Shown: positions 33,550 through 45,425 of the stretch, piece by piece | Layout of the letters: each line of letters begins with the position of its first letter | Numbering within the stretch: position 1 is the stretch's first letter | DNA from: Panicum virgatum | Lineage: Eukaryota; Streptophyta; Magnoliopsida; Poales; Poaceae | DNA length: 64,000 bases | Reading direction: 5' to 3' | Assembly: GCF_016808335.1 (NCBI RefSeq) | Contig: NC_053150.1 | Span: 29,592,030-29,656,029 of the forward strand | Translations under genes and position numbers: made by a program | Notes under the pieces: model-generated | Databases searched by the model: none | The model's input: only the letters and a program-made list of their open reading frames with translations | What the model was told of the DNA's origin: nothing

Positions 33550-35478
33550 ATGTCCGGGGAAGGGATGAGTGCCGATAGGGCTCCGTTTTTCGATGGCACG
33601 GGGTTTCCACGGTGGAAAGTGCTTATGCAAGCACATCTTCAAGCCCGGGGGCTTGATGTCTGGCGTGTCACCGAAGAGGGCAAGAAAAATGAGAATAAGG
33701 CCGAGAGACAATATGATGCCATTGCAAAATCTATTCTATTGTCATCTCTATGTGATAGTGTGTTTAATCGTGTATTTGCTAATGAAAATGCTCATAAGCT
33801 ATGGAAGCAAATTGTCGAGAATCATGAGGGCACAAAGGATGTTGCCAATCAAAAATACCATATTCTCGGCGAGGAGCTAAGTAGCTTTAAGCAACTTCCA
33901 AATGAAAATGCTCATGACATGTACTCACGATTAAATACTCTTGTCAATGAAATTAATGCCTTAGGTCTCAATCAAGTTGATGATGGGGAAATTAACCGCA
34001 AGATTCTCCGAAGCCTTCGCAAACCCGACTACAACATCATCAACACGATCTTGCAAAAGGAAGACTTGGTCAAGCTTACACCAAACCAAGTCATCAATCA
34101 AATCATCGCCCATGAGTATAGTATGGGGATGACAAAGAAGAAAGAGCAAGAGTCCACCTCTCCTTCAAGCAAAAAGAGTCTCGCCGCCAAGCACTCATGC
34201 AAGCATCAACCAAGGCGACAAGACTCATCAAGCTCAAGTGAAAGTGAACAAGAAGAAGAGGATGACGAAGATAGTGATGATGAATCAAGTTCAAGTGATG
34301 AAGAATACCCAAGGGCCGTGCTATACCACAACCGCAAGATTGCCAAGCATGTACATGAGCTCTATGAGCTTGGGTACAAAACACTTATTAAAGGGAGTAC
34401 GGTTGGGATAGAGAAGATGGCAAAGAAAAAGAACAAGTCAAGAGCCCAAGCTCTCTCCGCCATCCACAAGCCCAAGAAAAGTGGTGAAAGCTCAAGTCAC
34501 AAGAAAAATTCCAAGAGCTCAACCACCCATCGTCCTCGGAGATTATCACCACCTCCCATGTGTCTCATGGCACTAGGTAATAACGATGTAAGTGATGACT
34601 CCTCCTCAAATGATGAATCCGATGTTGAAACCAATGAAATGTGTGAGATGATGACTCTTCTCCATAATCAACAAGAATATCTCATTAAACAAAATAAAGA
34701 AATCAAAGCTCTCAAGGCTAACGAAAAACTTCATGCTTCATTTGTCTCAAGATATGAGAACTTGCTAAACAAATTCAATTTGTTAGACAATGAGCATAAA
34801 GAACTTAAAATGAAATATGAGAGTCTTGAGTCTAAAAGTGAATCATCATCGGATAAATCATTTCCTTGCAATATTCCTTGTGCTATCTCTTTTGACAAGG
34901 TAGATGCGTCTACCTCTTGTGATCTAACCCCTTGCAATGAGAATGTGATTGTAGAAACTTGTGATGATCTCATTGCTAAGGAAAATGATGAGCTTAAACA
35001 AGAGATAGAAAGGCTAATGATGGACTTGAGGCGGCTCAAAGGAAAGAACACTCAAGAGCAAGTCCAACCTTCTCAAGATAACACCTCCGCGGGCGTGAAG
35101 AAGCTTGAGAAGGGAGAAACCGTGACTTGTTTCAAGTGTCACAAAGAAGGCCACAAGTCCTACCAATGCAAGGAGAAAGAGGGCAAAGCAAAGGGCAAAG
35201 AAAATAGCAAGCCCAAGAACTTGAACAAGAACAAGAAGGCTAAGGAGATCAAGAAAAACACATCTCCATACTTGAAGGCGTCCTACATGTACACCAAGCC
35301 CACCCACAAGAACAAGCAAAAGAGCAACCACTACATACTTGAAAAGAAGAAGAATGGCAAGGTAGTGGCTCATGTCATCGGGTGGAGAACATATGGATGG
35401 AACCAACCTATTTGGGTGCCCAAGGATATTATTCATACCATGGATGGCTCTCAAAAGGTTTGGGTTCCTAAGACTTAG
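33550..35478 (+). CDS. gag: Copia gag, intact, 642 residues
   Basis: Forms the virus-like particle and binds RNA. The start (MSGEGMSADRAPFFDGTGFP) carries the usual N-terminal gag motif before WKVLMQAHL. The capsid-like region runs to about residue 200 (KLWKQIVENHEGT, DMYSRLNTLVNEIN, LRSLRKPDYN). A Ser/Asp/Glu-rich stretch follows (about 220-260), then a lysine-rich part, a coiled-coil-like part (about 395-500) and one CCHC knuckle, CFKCHKEGHKSYQC, at about 527-540. The C-terminal 100 residues are basic. The stop is followed by no protease. The frame is open with no stops, as expected of a young element or of selection on gag. Confidence 0.92.
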   Translation: MSGEGMSADRAPFFDGTGFPRWKVLMQAHLQARGLDVWRVTEEGKKNENKAERQYDAIAKSILLSSLCDSVFNRVFANENAHKLWKQIVENHEGTKDVANQKYHILGEELSSFKQLPNENAHDMYSRLNTLVNEINALGLNQVDDGEINRKILRSLRKPDYNIINTILQKEDLVKLTPNQVINQIIAHEYSMGMTKKKEQESTSPSSKKSLAAKHSCKHQPRRQDSSSSSESEQEEEDDEDSDDESSSSDEEYPRAVLYHNRKIAKHVHELYELGYKTLIKGSTVGIEKMAKKKNKSRAQALSAIHKPKKSGESSSHKKNSKSSTTHRPRRLSPPPMCLMALGNNDVSDDSSSNDESDVETNEMCEMMTLLHNQQEYLIKQNKEIKALKANEKLHASFVSRYENLLNKFNLLDNEHKELKMKYESLESKSESSSDKSFPCNIPCAISFDKVDASTSCDLTPCNENVIVETCDDLIAKENDELKQEIERLMMDLRRLKGKNTQEQVQPSQDNTSAGVKKLEKGETVTCFKCHKEGHKSYQCKEKEGKAKGKENSKPKNLNKNKKAKEIKKNTSPYLKASYMYTKPTHKNKQKSNHYILEKKKNGKVVAHVIGWRTYGWNQPIWVPKDIIHTMDGSQKVWVPKT

Positions 35479-37986
35479 GCACCAAACAAGTGCAACGGGG
35501 GATTTGGATGCTTAGCTTACAAGTTAAAAGTGAAGGTCCAAGGCAAAACAAGCTAAGCTCACAACTTGGACATTTGTTGCCCAAGTCCCCCATAAGGTAA
35601 TGGTAGCTAGATTTCAATTCAAGCATCATGTAGCTCCATTGCTTTTGCTAGGATGTTTGCTTGTTTTGCATCTCCTAGTGTTATATATGGTGGGTTGCTT
35701 ATGCCATGACTCTAACCCATGAGCAACCTACATGGTTTGATAAGTGTGTAGAAAGCTACACAAGGTTACCTTTCATGGTACACGGACTTCATGAGGTATG
35801 TATTTCTTATGTGTACTATGAACACAAGCTATAGGGTAAACTTCCCAATTGTGTAAAAATCAATGTGCATACATTTGCTTGGTGATTCAAACACTAAATG
35901 CACACATTTAGGGGGAGTTCACTTTATAGCTTGTGATTTTGAGACTAACATGTTTGCTAGCTTATCTTTTGTAGTCTCACGTGAAGTTAACACTCTAAGA
36001 GAATGTTTCTCACAATCAATGTGAACAAACAACTCTATAAGAGTGGTTAGATAAATTGTGCCTTCATGCATGTTGAGCCATGCTTTATTGAACTTAAATG
36101 CTCATATCTAAGTTCATAGGCTATGTGCTCATACACTTGCTCAACCTTGGTGTACCAAGTACTCTTCCTTCAAAGACTTTCAATTGGTTGCAAGTCACTT
36201 TCAATTTGGTACATACAAGGTAAACTAAGTTGTTTCCCCCGGAGGTATGCTAGGTTCTAAACTCATTCAATTGGTATAATTGTCAATTTCTTATCCTTTT
36301 TAGAGCTACCTCCGTGCATGATATGATCTAAGCTTTCTAGTTATAACATCTAGTTGTGCACTTGATTTTCACATTATCACTTTATGCACATACTTGTGGA
36401 AAGCTTAGCTCATGTCATGCTAGTTTCGTGATTTTGTGATCCACCATAGTAAATTCTCAATTGGTATCTTCATTGATATCATACAATTGGATCATGAGTC
36501 ATGGAGCTAACTCCCTAGGATACTAATCTTCTTTTGAGCTATATTATTTTGCAAGAACTTTTAGAAGCAAGACCTTTTAAGTAATTTGATTCCAAAGAGG
36601 GACAAATGTGGATCAAATCAAGGTATTTTCTCAAGGAGAGGAAGCATATCCCGAAGGGGGAGAAATACCTAAGTGAATCAAGTCATGAGGGAGAATCAAA
36701 GGGGGAATCAAGGTTTTAGAGGGAGGCCAAGTCATCATTATATGGTGGTAAGCATCCAAGCTACGGGGAATTTAGAGGCTTGACAAGGTTTGGGATGCAT
36801 AAGTAGGGATGCATCATGCAAAGATGAAGTAAAGCCGAGTTGTTGATTAAAGATTAGTAACCCAAATTCCCCTCCCCTACATATGAGGTAATGAGCAAGG
36901 TAAAAGGATAATCTCAAATTTCATTTGATATCCTTCATGCATCATTGTAGCTCAATGCCTCTCTAGGAATGCATGATCTTATCTTTACAATTAGTATTTA
37001 CTTTTGGCATCTTTTATTTGATATGCTTTCCTAGAAATATCATATGGTAGGTTGTTTTGGTACTAATTTCTTATCTAGTGCAACCTACATGGGCGAAAAA
37101 ACCGTTGCTTCTCCATGACACATATTGTCGAAAGAAAATACCAAAGTCTACAATCGGTATCAATCCTATTTTTGGTATTCATTTGGTGTCATGTTATTCA
37201 AGTTATAGAGTTTGATCCCCATTATGTGAATTACAAGTGCATACATTTGATTAAGTGATTCAAACACTATTGCACACATTTAGGGGGAGCTAACTCTATA
37301 GCTTGTGTTTTTGTGACTAACATACTTTCAAAGTGATATTTGTTGTAGTCACACTCCTTTTGTCCATATGGTAATACACTCAATCCTTCGATATCAAGAA
37401 TAATGCACATTGCAATTAACCCTACATTTGGTATCAATTGATCAAGAAAGGTTGGACAAGGAAAGAAGAAGGCCAAGCCATAACTCCCAAAGATTAAAAA
37501 GATAAATGATATAGGGAGGCATGGCTAGGTATAACTCTATCACTAGTGAATTTCTTTTGCTACTAATGCTCCTTGTTGCTAGTGGTTATGAAGCTTTTAG
37601 GTGTTTGATGACAAAGGGGGAGAAGTGTACCCTAAAAGCAAGCAAATAGTTTGGAGTAAATGACGCCATTAGCAAGGGGGAGGGATGGAAAATGCAATAC
37701 AATAGGATGCATGGTGATAGGGGGAGGTACTTAGTCAATATGGGGGAGAAGTGCAATTTGATGATCCCATGGACTAAGGTACAAATTTTTCATTGCTCAT
37801 ATGGTTCAAACCACATACAAGCCATTGGTCTACAAATTCTTTCTACAATTGGTATCAAGGGCTTTTAAAATGAGCATTGAAATGTCATCCAAGCAAGCTA
37901 AGTAGTTTCTAACTTTTCAAATTGGTATCAATTTCATATTCTTGCAATTCATCTTGCTTGCTTTGGTTGTGTTGTCATCAATCACC
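35479..37986 (+). other. Long non-coding region of the Copia element
   Basis: 2.5 kb with no supported coding frame. It contains a direct repeat of roughly 110 bp (about 35868-35980 and 37229-37350, both with CACACATTTAGGGGGAG), at least seven short G-runs like the polypurine tract (for example 36650, 37613, 37717, 37740) and several TTGGTATC motifs like the primer site (36271, 36461, 37428, 37850, 37922). It replaces the pol gene of autonomous relatives. Confidence 0.75.
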
Positions 37987-37999
37987 AAAAAGGGGGAGA
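37987..37999 (+). other. Polypurine tract of the Copia element
   Basis: AAAAAGGGGGAGA followed by one T and then the 3' LTR. This form is typical of SIRE/Maximus-type elements. Confidence 0.85.
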
Positions 38000-38000
38000 T

Positions 38001-39574
38001 TGTAGCGAAAATGGCCTCTCATGCCATATTTCAATATAATGTTTTGGCGATTGATGACACACACAACACTTGGACTAATGTGATTGTTAAGATGACTATT
38101 CTCAGGCTTTTAGGTTCAAGTGATGACAAAGAGAAGAGAGGCGTAGCAAGGCCCGAAGGGCCACCCCTATGGGGGTTCCGCTACCCGGTTAGCGGACGGG
38201 GGTCGAGGAGGAGCCGCCCCTCGCGGGTCTCAGGGCAGCACCCTGAAACCTCTTCGGTCCAAAGGACAAGAATCGAAGAGACTGTGAAGAAATTCAATAC
38301 ACCGGTTGAACTGATGTTAAGGAAAATACACATGCCGGTGTAATTGTCCAGAAGCTGGAAACTGAAGGTACACTCACCGGATTAACCGACGTTGAAGAAA
38401 ATGCATACGTCGGTGCATTGCCAAACGAAGACCGATGAAAATACATACACCGGTTGAACCGACGATGCATCGGTCAATTGCATCGGTTCAGTTGTCCAGA
38501 GAGGTGGTTTTTGGCGGAACGTGAAGAAGTTACAATCACCGGTTAAACCGACGCTAATTTTACATACACCGGTTGATTGCATCGGTTAAACCGGCGATAC
38601 ACCGGTTAATTGCTAACGGCTAGTTTTTCAAGTAGCAATTTACATACACCGGTTAAACCGACGATGGCTTTGGAGGTACGTCGGATTAACCGGCGTTAAG
38701 CGTTTTTCTGGCAGCTTTTCTCCAACGGCTATATTTGCTTGTGCTGCCTATATATACCCCCAAGGCAGGGTCATTTGAGAGTGCTGGAGTTCAAGGAAGT
38801 ATACAAGAGCTAAAGATCATCTCCAGCCACCATAGAGCTTCATTGTACATCATATAGGCTTAAGCACACTTGTGAGAGTGCTTAGTGCTTGTTTAGGCTT
38901 AGTTCTTGAGAGAACTAGCTTGAGAGAAAGTCTTGCTGCGGCAAGCAACTTGTGTACTCGTCGTGTGACCCTCCGACTTGGTGTGGAGTGGCAACGACAC
39001 TTTGTGCGGGGAAGGAGGCCCCTACTTGGTGTTAAAGCTCCAAGATAGTGAAGACGGTGCCGTTGTGACGCTTCGAGATAGACGGTGGCGGTGACCTCCT
39101 CTTTGTGACTTGGCGTCACTTAGCCTTTGCTTGTCGGGAGCCTTGGAGGCGTGGCAAGACGGTGATCAAGCGAAGAGACTTGGCATCCCACTTGTTCTTT
39201 GTGAGCAAGTGGCCGTGGACGTAGGGAGGGACTTTGGTGTCCTAACCGAACCACGTTAAATCGTGTGTCTTGGTGTCTTCACGGGAGTTTGCATATCCTC
39301 TCCCTTACCGCTTTACTTACCGCATTACGTTTCCGCATTTACTCTTTCTTGCTTACCTTTACTTTCCTAGTTAGTTTGATTAGGATTGGCTATAGGTTGC
39401 AAGTCTTTTGGGGTAAGTAGAGGGTAGCATAGATAAACCTTAGTCATAACTAGCATGTGTAGGACGTGTTAGGTTTATCTTATGCAATTAGATTGAGCCC
39501 TAGGATAGAAAAGCGATTAGCGACCCTATTCACCCCCTCCCCCTCTAGGGTCGGACACCCCGGTGATCCTTACA
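38001..39574 (+). repeat. 3' LTR of the Copia element, 1574 bp
   Basis: Same length as the 5' copy, with about 11 substitutions (0.7%) and no indel by eye. Followed by the second CATGC. Confidence 0.95.
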
Positions 39575-41338
39575 CATGCTCTGAAGATTTGGAGGCATTA
39601 CTTGTATGGGCAGCAGTGTGATATCTACACTGATCACAAAGAGCCTCAAGTATATTTTCACGCAGAATGAGCAGAATATGCGGTAGAGGAGATGGTTAGA
39701 GTTGGTCAAGGATTATGACCTGGAGATTCACTATCATCCGGGTAAGGCCAATGTCGTGGCAGATGCTCTGAGCAGAAGAAGCTATGTCAACATGGCCGTT
39801 GCTTTCCAGATCCCTTCAGAGTTATGTGAGGAGTTTGAGCAATTGAGTCTGGGTTTCTTGCATCATACTTCGAGTGCGACATTCGAGGCAGTACCCACTC
39901 TAGAGGCAGAGATCAGGCAGCATCAGAAAGAAGATGAGAAGCTGCAGGAGATCCGTGAGTTGCTCAAGAAAGGCAAGGCTCCTCATTTCAGAGAGGATAA
40001 TCAGGGTACCTTGTGGTACAAGAATCGGATCTGTGTGCCAGATGTGAAGGATCTTCGGAAGTTGATTCTGAGTGAGGCTCATGATACAACTTATTCTATT
40101 CATCCGGGTAGCACGAAGATGTATTATGATCTCAAGGAACGCTTTGGTGGTATGGGATGAAGCATTCAGTGGCAGAGTACGTGGCTATTTGTGACACCTG
40201 TCAGCGTGTCAAGGCTGAGCATCAGAGGCCAGCAGGTCTGTTACAGCCTTTGAAGATTCCAGAGTGGAAATGGGAAGAGATCACTATGGACTTCAACGTT
40301 GGATTGCCTCGTACTCAGAAAGGGTACAACTCTATATGGGTAGTAGTGGATCGTCTGACGAAGGTTGCTCACTTCATTCTAGTGAACACTACTTACTCTG
40401 GTGCTAGGCTCGCAGAGTTGTACATCTCTCGGATTGTCTGTTTGCATGGTGTGCCCAAGAAGATCATATCTGACAGAGGATCTCAGTTCACTTCACGGTT
40501 CTGGGAGCAGCTTCATGATTCTTTGGATACGAAGCTGCGCTTTAGTACCGCCTATCATCCTCAGACGGATGGGCAGACAGAGAGAACCAACCAAGTGTTG
40601 GAGGATATGCTGAGAGCTTGTGCTATTCAGTATGGTACTAGTTGGGATAAGTGCTTGTCGTATGCTGAGTTTTCCTACAACAACAGCTACCAGGCCAGTT
40701 TGAAGAAGTCCCCCTTTGAGGCATTGTATGGCAGAAAGTGCAGGACTCCTCTCTACTGGGATCAGATTGGTGAGAAGCAGCTCTTTGGCCCTGACATTAT
40801 AGAAGATGCAGAGCAGATGGTACAAGCTGTGCGGGAAAATCTGAGGATTGCACAGATTAGGCAAAAGAGCTATGCAGATGGCAAACGGAGAGACCTGACT
40901 TTCAGTGTTGGTGATCATGTATACCTGAAGGTGTCTCCGATGAGAGGAATCCACAGGTTTAATGTCAAGGGGAAGTTAGCACCTCGGTATGTTGGTCCAT
41001 TCAAGGTGCTAGAGAGGAAAGGCGAAGTTGCTTATCGCCTGGAGTTGCCTACCAACCTCTCCGGAGTTCATGATGTCTTCCATATATCTCAGCTGAAGAA
41101 GTGACTGCGAGTACCCGAGGAGCAGGCACCACTGGATGGAATAGATGTGCAGGAAGATCTGACTTATACTGAGCATCCGGTGAAGATTCTGGAGACATCA
41201 GAAAGGGTTACTCGTAACAAGTGCATCAAGATGTGCAGAGTTCAGTGGAGTCACCACAGTGAAGCTGTGTCTACATGGGAGCGAGAAGATGAGCTGAGGA
41301 AGACATATCCAGATCTCTTTGCTAGCCAGCCCAGCTGA
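39575..41338 (+). pseudogene. gag-pol: Tekay RNase H end, integrase and chromodomain-like tail, broken
   Basis: Continues the frame of 29067-31865 after the Copia insertion. A 1-bp gain near 39640 and TAG at 39684 (CAG in the intact relative) break RNase H. Integrase zinc region 40080-40215 (frameshift near 40145 at the FWWYG position). The core has catalytic residues in [18 protein letters not shown] and [14 protein letters not shown] at 41102 replaces a cysteine codon, after which the chromodomain-like end (41147-41338) is open to its TGA. Confidence 0.92.
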
Positions 41339-41360
41339 ATCTCGAGGACGAGATTCCTAT

Positions 41361-41374
41361 AAGGGGGTAGGGTC
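41361..41374 (+). other. Polypurine tract of the second Tekay element
   Basis: AAGGGGGTAGGGTC, directly before the 3' LTR and identical to that of the left Tekay element. Confidence 0.88.
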
Positions 41375-42921
41375 TGTAACACCCTAATTCAAATTTCAGC
41401 ATTTAATAATAAATTTAATTGGCTTTATTTAATTTTCTAAGGTTTGCTATGTGTAGTCTTGCATTTAATCTAATTTTCGTTCCACAAGTAATTAAAACTT
41501 GTCTAAGTTTAACATTTGTTGTTGCATTCATGCTGGTGCATATTTTATCTTGCTTGATTTCATAGGGGTTTGAATTCAAATTTCATTTGGATTCAAATAG
41601 TTGGAATAGTGTTTGAATTAGAAAAGGATAAATAGAAATAGAAAGGAGAAAGAAATCGAAAGGAACCCAGCCCAAAACCCAACAAACCAGCCCGAGCCCA
41701 GCTCCATTTCTTTCTTCCCGCTTCCGACCCACTCCCTCACCTAGCCACGGTCCAGCACACGCCCCCGCTCTCCCAGCGCGGCCCAGCCCAGCGCTCGGGC
41801 CCAGCGTCCTTTTCCCCCGCTCAGCGCCCCGGCCTACCCCGCGCTCCGATCGGCCCGAACCAGCGCACGCGGCCCGCTCGGCCTTCTCCCATCAGCCCAG
41901 CGCGCCCTGACGCGAGCGCGTCACCCCGCCTCTGACGCCACTGGCCCACCGGTCATCCCCCTCCTCCCGTCTTCCTCGCCGCGCAACGGCCGTGCTGTCG
42001 CCCCGCAAATCTCGGCGAGGCTTCCATCCCGGGCACGCACACCCAGGTCACCCCGCCGCCCTACAAATAGCACCCCGTGACCCCACCTAGAGACCTACCT
42101 CGCCACCACATCCAGCCGCAAACCCTAGTCACCAACGAGATTCTTTGTAAAGGCCTCGTAGTGGGTTTGCTAGTCATCTCACCTAAGGAAGTGTGATGAA
42201 CAACTAGTGTAGCTCACGACTTGTGGGTAAAGATGTGCAACCTCTGCAGAGTGTAAAACTAGTATACTAGCCGTGCTCACGGTCATGAGCGGCCCAGATC
42301 CTCCTTTTGATTAGTGGGGTTATCTTCCTTTGACGAGGCAGGTTTCCCCGGGTGGCTTGGTTTGGTATGGTTCTCAGTAGTAACATGATTAATTTTGATT
42401 AATTACTATGTAACAGGGTTTATGGTAATTCATCAACTTGTAGTAAATAGCTTTAATAAAATTTTGCCAAGACTTAAAAGCTAATGCAGTCAGTCAGCCA
42501 ACCTAGAGCCTCATAGTTTGTGTTATACTTGTTGAGTACAAGTTGTGTACTCACTCTTGCCTACTCTACTCTTTTTCCTCTTGGGGACACTCTACTGCTG
42601 CTCAGTTCCTGCCGATGCGAGGGAGTTCGCTCAGTGCTACCAGGACTACGAGGACTTCTAGGCGTTTGTCTCCCAGTCGACGTCCCTGTGGCGCCCTGCT
42701 CAGCTTCCGACGAGAGTTATCATTTATGTTTTACGCTTCCGCATACTCTGTATCAGACATTTTGTCATTAATGTAATAAATAACATTCGTACTCGCTTTA
42801 TTATATCTTTTACGTGATATGTGCTGTGATATATTGTTCATTCTGTTGTATATACGTATGACTTGATCCTGGCACGTATATGATTGCTCGGTTTATGTCC
42901 TTTTGAAAACCGGGTGTTACA
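41375..42921 (+). repeat. 3' LTR of the second Tekay element, 1547 bp
   Basis: TGTAACACCC to GGGTGTTACA. About 3% different from the 5' copy plus two larger indels. Hairpin TGAGTACA-AGTTG-TGTACTCA at 42533-42553. Followed by GTAAC and the resumed Tat frame. Confidence 0.95.
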
Positions 42922-42926
42922 GTAAC

Positions 42927-43026
42927 CAAGGTCACAAGACCCGGATCATACAGAATTACCGATGCAGATGGCAATGAGGTACCCAATTCCTGGAATATTG
43001 AGCACTTGCGCAGATTTTATTCTTGA
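42927..43026 (+). pseudogene. pol: C-terminal end of the Tat polyprotein
   Basis: After the Tekay insertion the Tat frame continues with TKVTRPGSYRITDADGNEVP and WNIEHLRRFYS, the usual end of Tat integrases, then TGA at 43024. This shows that the two flanks of 26971-42921 were once contiguous. Confidence 0.85.
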
Positions 43027-43260
43027 TCCAAGTAACATAGTGATGTCAGTTGATCTCTTTAATAAAGCTAAGGCTTTCATCAGCTTTTCGACTACATTAA
43101 AGGCAGTTTGTCAATCTGACAGCATCATCACTACTCTCCAATAAGGTTCATCCAACCAGGGTAATCTCCACAGATTCATACCGACCTCGATAACATGTTC
43201 AGGATAGCTTACACAGTTTTCCATCGGAAAATTATACAAGCCACATCCTCGCCCTTAATA
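43027..43260 (+). other. Tat 3' untranslated region, start
   Basis: No gene seen. It joins the end of pol to the 120-bp tandem array. One TTCATCCAACCAGGG (43148) resembles the array's TTCATCCTAAC core and may be a decayed unit. Confidence 0.5.
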
Positions 43261-45425
43261 TAAGGACATAACCTACTCACTGGCTCGAGAAGGCATATGG
43301 ATACCTTTACTAGTTGTCCATCTTGGGTAACTCGACAGAGTTCATCCTAACAGGTCAACTATAAGGAACTCCAGCCTTGCGCTAAAGGCAAAAGTACTTG
43401 CTCGCTCGAGTATGTTATGGATACTACTAAATTTTGTCCTTCTGGGGTAACCCGACGGGGTTCATCCTAACCGGTCAAACTTAGTAGCTACTCCAGTCTA
43501 CAAGTTAGACACCCTATTCGCCAGCTCGAATAGGTATTGGATATTTTTAAGATGGTTTCGTCTTTGATAACTCGACAGGGTTCATTGTTGAATATGGATT
43601 CCGCAAGCGCATAGAATCACCGCTGTAGCACTTCACCTTGGAGTATTCCAGGGCATCGTATATTTCCTTAGGGAAGCACTATGGATAAAGCGTATCGAAG
43701 AATCGAATGACAAACTTTACTAGAGATATCAATCGACTAACTTAGTGGGGGTAAGCCTGATATGATAGGATAAGATAATGGCCAACGATGACCATTTGAC
43801 ACAGGAGACTCTAATCCTTGGAGAGGTAAGTAGCTGGGAGGACAACGAGCTAGAAAGACTCCTAAAACACTTCTAAACTATCGAGCTAGCCTCTCTAGAC
43901 TAAACCTTGTTTCTAACAAGTTATCGGGAACCTAGAGCTTATTTCAGCGCCCGGAAGAGGAAGAACTTCAGAAAGGGATGAGAGGGGAGTCCAACGGCAA
44001 CCTGCAACTACTGCTATGAAAATACCTGAACGTGGGGGACTACAAAGGACGGATAGGGCTGTCACCACCTCCCGACTACCACAACGGTTCCGTGGGGTGG
44101 AACACACTTTCTAGCTAACACTAAGCCCGACAGCGCATCTGTACTCAGTGTTAGGATTTCTCTTGTCGCGAACAAGAGAAATACCCCTCAACCTAGAGCA
44201 CTAACTTGAGATACTCTAGTCCGGGCGAGAAAACCCGTAAGGTGAGATCCCGATAAACAAGATAGGTACAAAGCCTAAGCTAGAGAAATACTTCCGTACA
44301 CAAGTAAGATAACTTGGAAAGATAAATAAATGCAGAAAGTAAAGCTGACTCGAAAAGATAAAGAAGATAACTTATATTGATAAATGTCAAAGGAAAAGAT
44401 ACAAGAGCTTATACTCGACTTCCGATGACGACTCTGGAATCTCGAGACAAGCTCGACTCGACTGTAACTCCCAGACTACCTAACCTATAATAGAAACTAA
44501 GAATGAGAGAAGAGAGCTCCTTTTGGTGTGTGTCCCACAAGTGAGGATGGGGGCCTATTTATACTAGCTAGTGGTCGGTATTTGGCCAAGGCGTCGGTTG
44601 TACGCAAGAAGGTCGGTTGACGTAGCTTCCACACAAAGATGAGCTTGAGACACCACAAAGTGGGGCCGGCCGGCGTCCCCTAGGCCGGCCGGCATGGGAT
44701 TTCAGCCACCTGGCCACCTCCTTTGCACAGACGTCTGAGATTGCTTCCTGAAGTCGGTAGTCATTGCGTTGCTCGAACGCTGACACCTGGTCTAGCACAT
44801 CTTGGCCTCCCGTTTCACCAACATCTTGATCCACATGTGTATGAAGTCCATAGTGGCGTTCTGGCCCAAAAGATTTCGGTAAGTGCTGCAAGTGGGTCTT
44901 TTAATCTATGTGCTAGGCCTTTCGGTACATTTGATCAAAACAACTTGCAATCCATGGTTTAGAGGCAATGTGAGGATGTCACTTCACTCCTAGATCAAAG
45001 ACATAGCACAGTGTGTAGAGGTGCCAGGCCGGCCGGCCTAGGGGAGGCCGGCCGGCCTGGGTTTTTCCCAGTTTGGGCTCATTTTTGGTATATTGTCTCC
45101 TGAAAGCACAACTCATCCAAAACTTATGGAACTTGTTAGAAATAAGTAAAATATGTATGGAACATGGTGTAAAGCTCATTTTATTCCCGAGAAGTTGATG
45201 GTCAAAATGGGAAATAATGGCCGTCAACATTCATCCTAACAGATCTATCTTACAAATTACTCCAGTCTTTGGTCAGGACACCCTACTCGCCTGCTCGAGT
45301 AGTTTATGGATATCTTTACAGTCTTTCTATCTAGGTAATCTGATGGGATTCACCCTAATTGTTCAACTATAGAGATTACTCCATGTGAACATTCTGTTCG
45401 ATTGATCGAGTAGTTTGTATTTATC
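43261..45425 (+). repeat. 120-bp tandem array in the Tat 3' region, split by a solo LTR
   Basis: The core TTCATCCTAAC recurs at 43341, 43461 and 43581, exactly 120 bp apart, and after the inserted LTR at 45230 and (as TTCACCCTAAT) at 45349. Each unit also has a CTCGAG or CTCGAA box followed by TATGGATA-like sequence and an ACTCCAG block. Four to five units with moderate divergence are visible. Tandem repeats in the 3' region of Tat/Ogre elements are a known source of satellite DNA. Confidence 0.8.
43586..45229 (-). repeat. Solo LTR of an Athila-like element, 1644 bp
   Basis: TGTTGAATAT to GCCGTCAACA with TTCAT on both sides (43581-43585 and 45230-45234). It interrupts one 120-bp unit exactly. 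Same family as the LTR at 16677-17665. It includes GGCCGGCC-rich stretches near 44667-44690 and 45028-45055. The orientation is taken from the similarity to that LTR, so the strand is tentative. Confidence 0.85.

Larger units (their letters stand above)
31866..39574 (+). mobile_element. Non-autonomous Copia element (SIRE/Maximus type) with gag only
   Basis: LTRs 31866-33439 and 38001-39574, both exactly 1574 bp, differing by about 11 substitutions. Target duplication CATGC (31861-31865 and 39575-39579). Primer site 33442-33454 and polypurine tract 37987-37999 (AAAAAGGGGGAGA). An intact gag (33550-35478) is followed by 2.5 kb without coding sequence where protease, integrase and RT should be. 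It must rely on enzymes of a related full element to move. It interrupts the RNase H domain of the second Tekay element. Confidence 0.93.
26971..42921 (+). mobile_element. Second Tekay-type chromovirus, degenerate, split by a Copia element
   Basis: 5' LTR 26971-28492, primer site 28496-28508, gag-pol 29067-31865 and 39575-41338, polypurine tract 41361-41374, 3' LTR 41375-42921. Flanked on both sides by GTAAC (26966-26970 and 42922-42926), which closes the Tat frame again. Related to the left Tekay element in protein, intron and LTR ends, but the LTRs are about 1.5 kb instead of 2.7 kb. The LTR copies differ by roughly 45 substitutions plus indels. Many stops make it inactive. Confidence 0.95.

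Noticed and set aside
33961..35454. Minus-strand frames of 62-146 codons opposite Copia gag
   Set aside because: Shadows of the intact gag; leucine-rich reverse translations of its lysine-rich parts.
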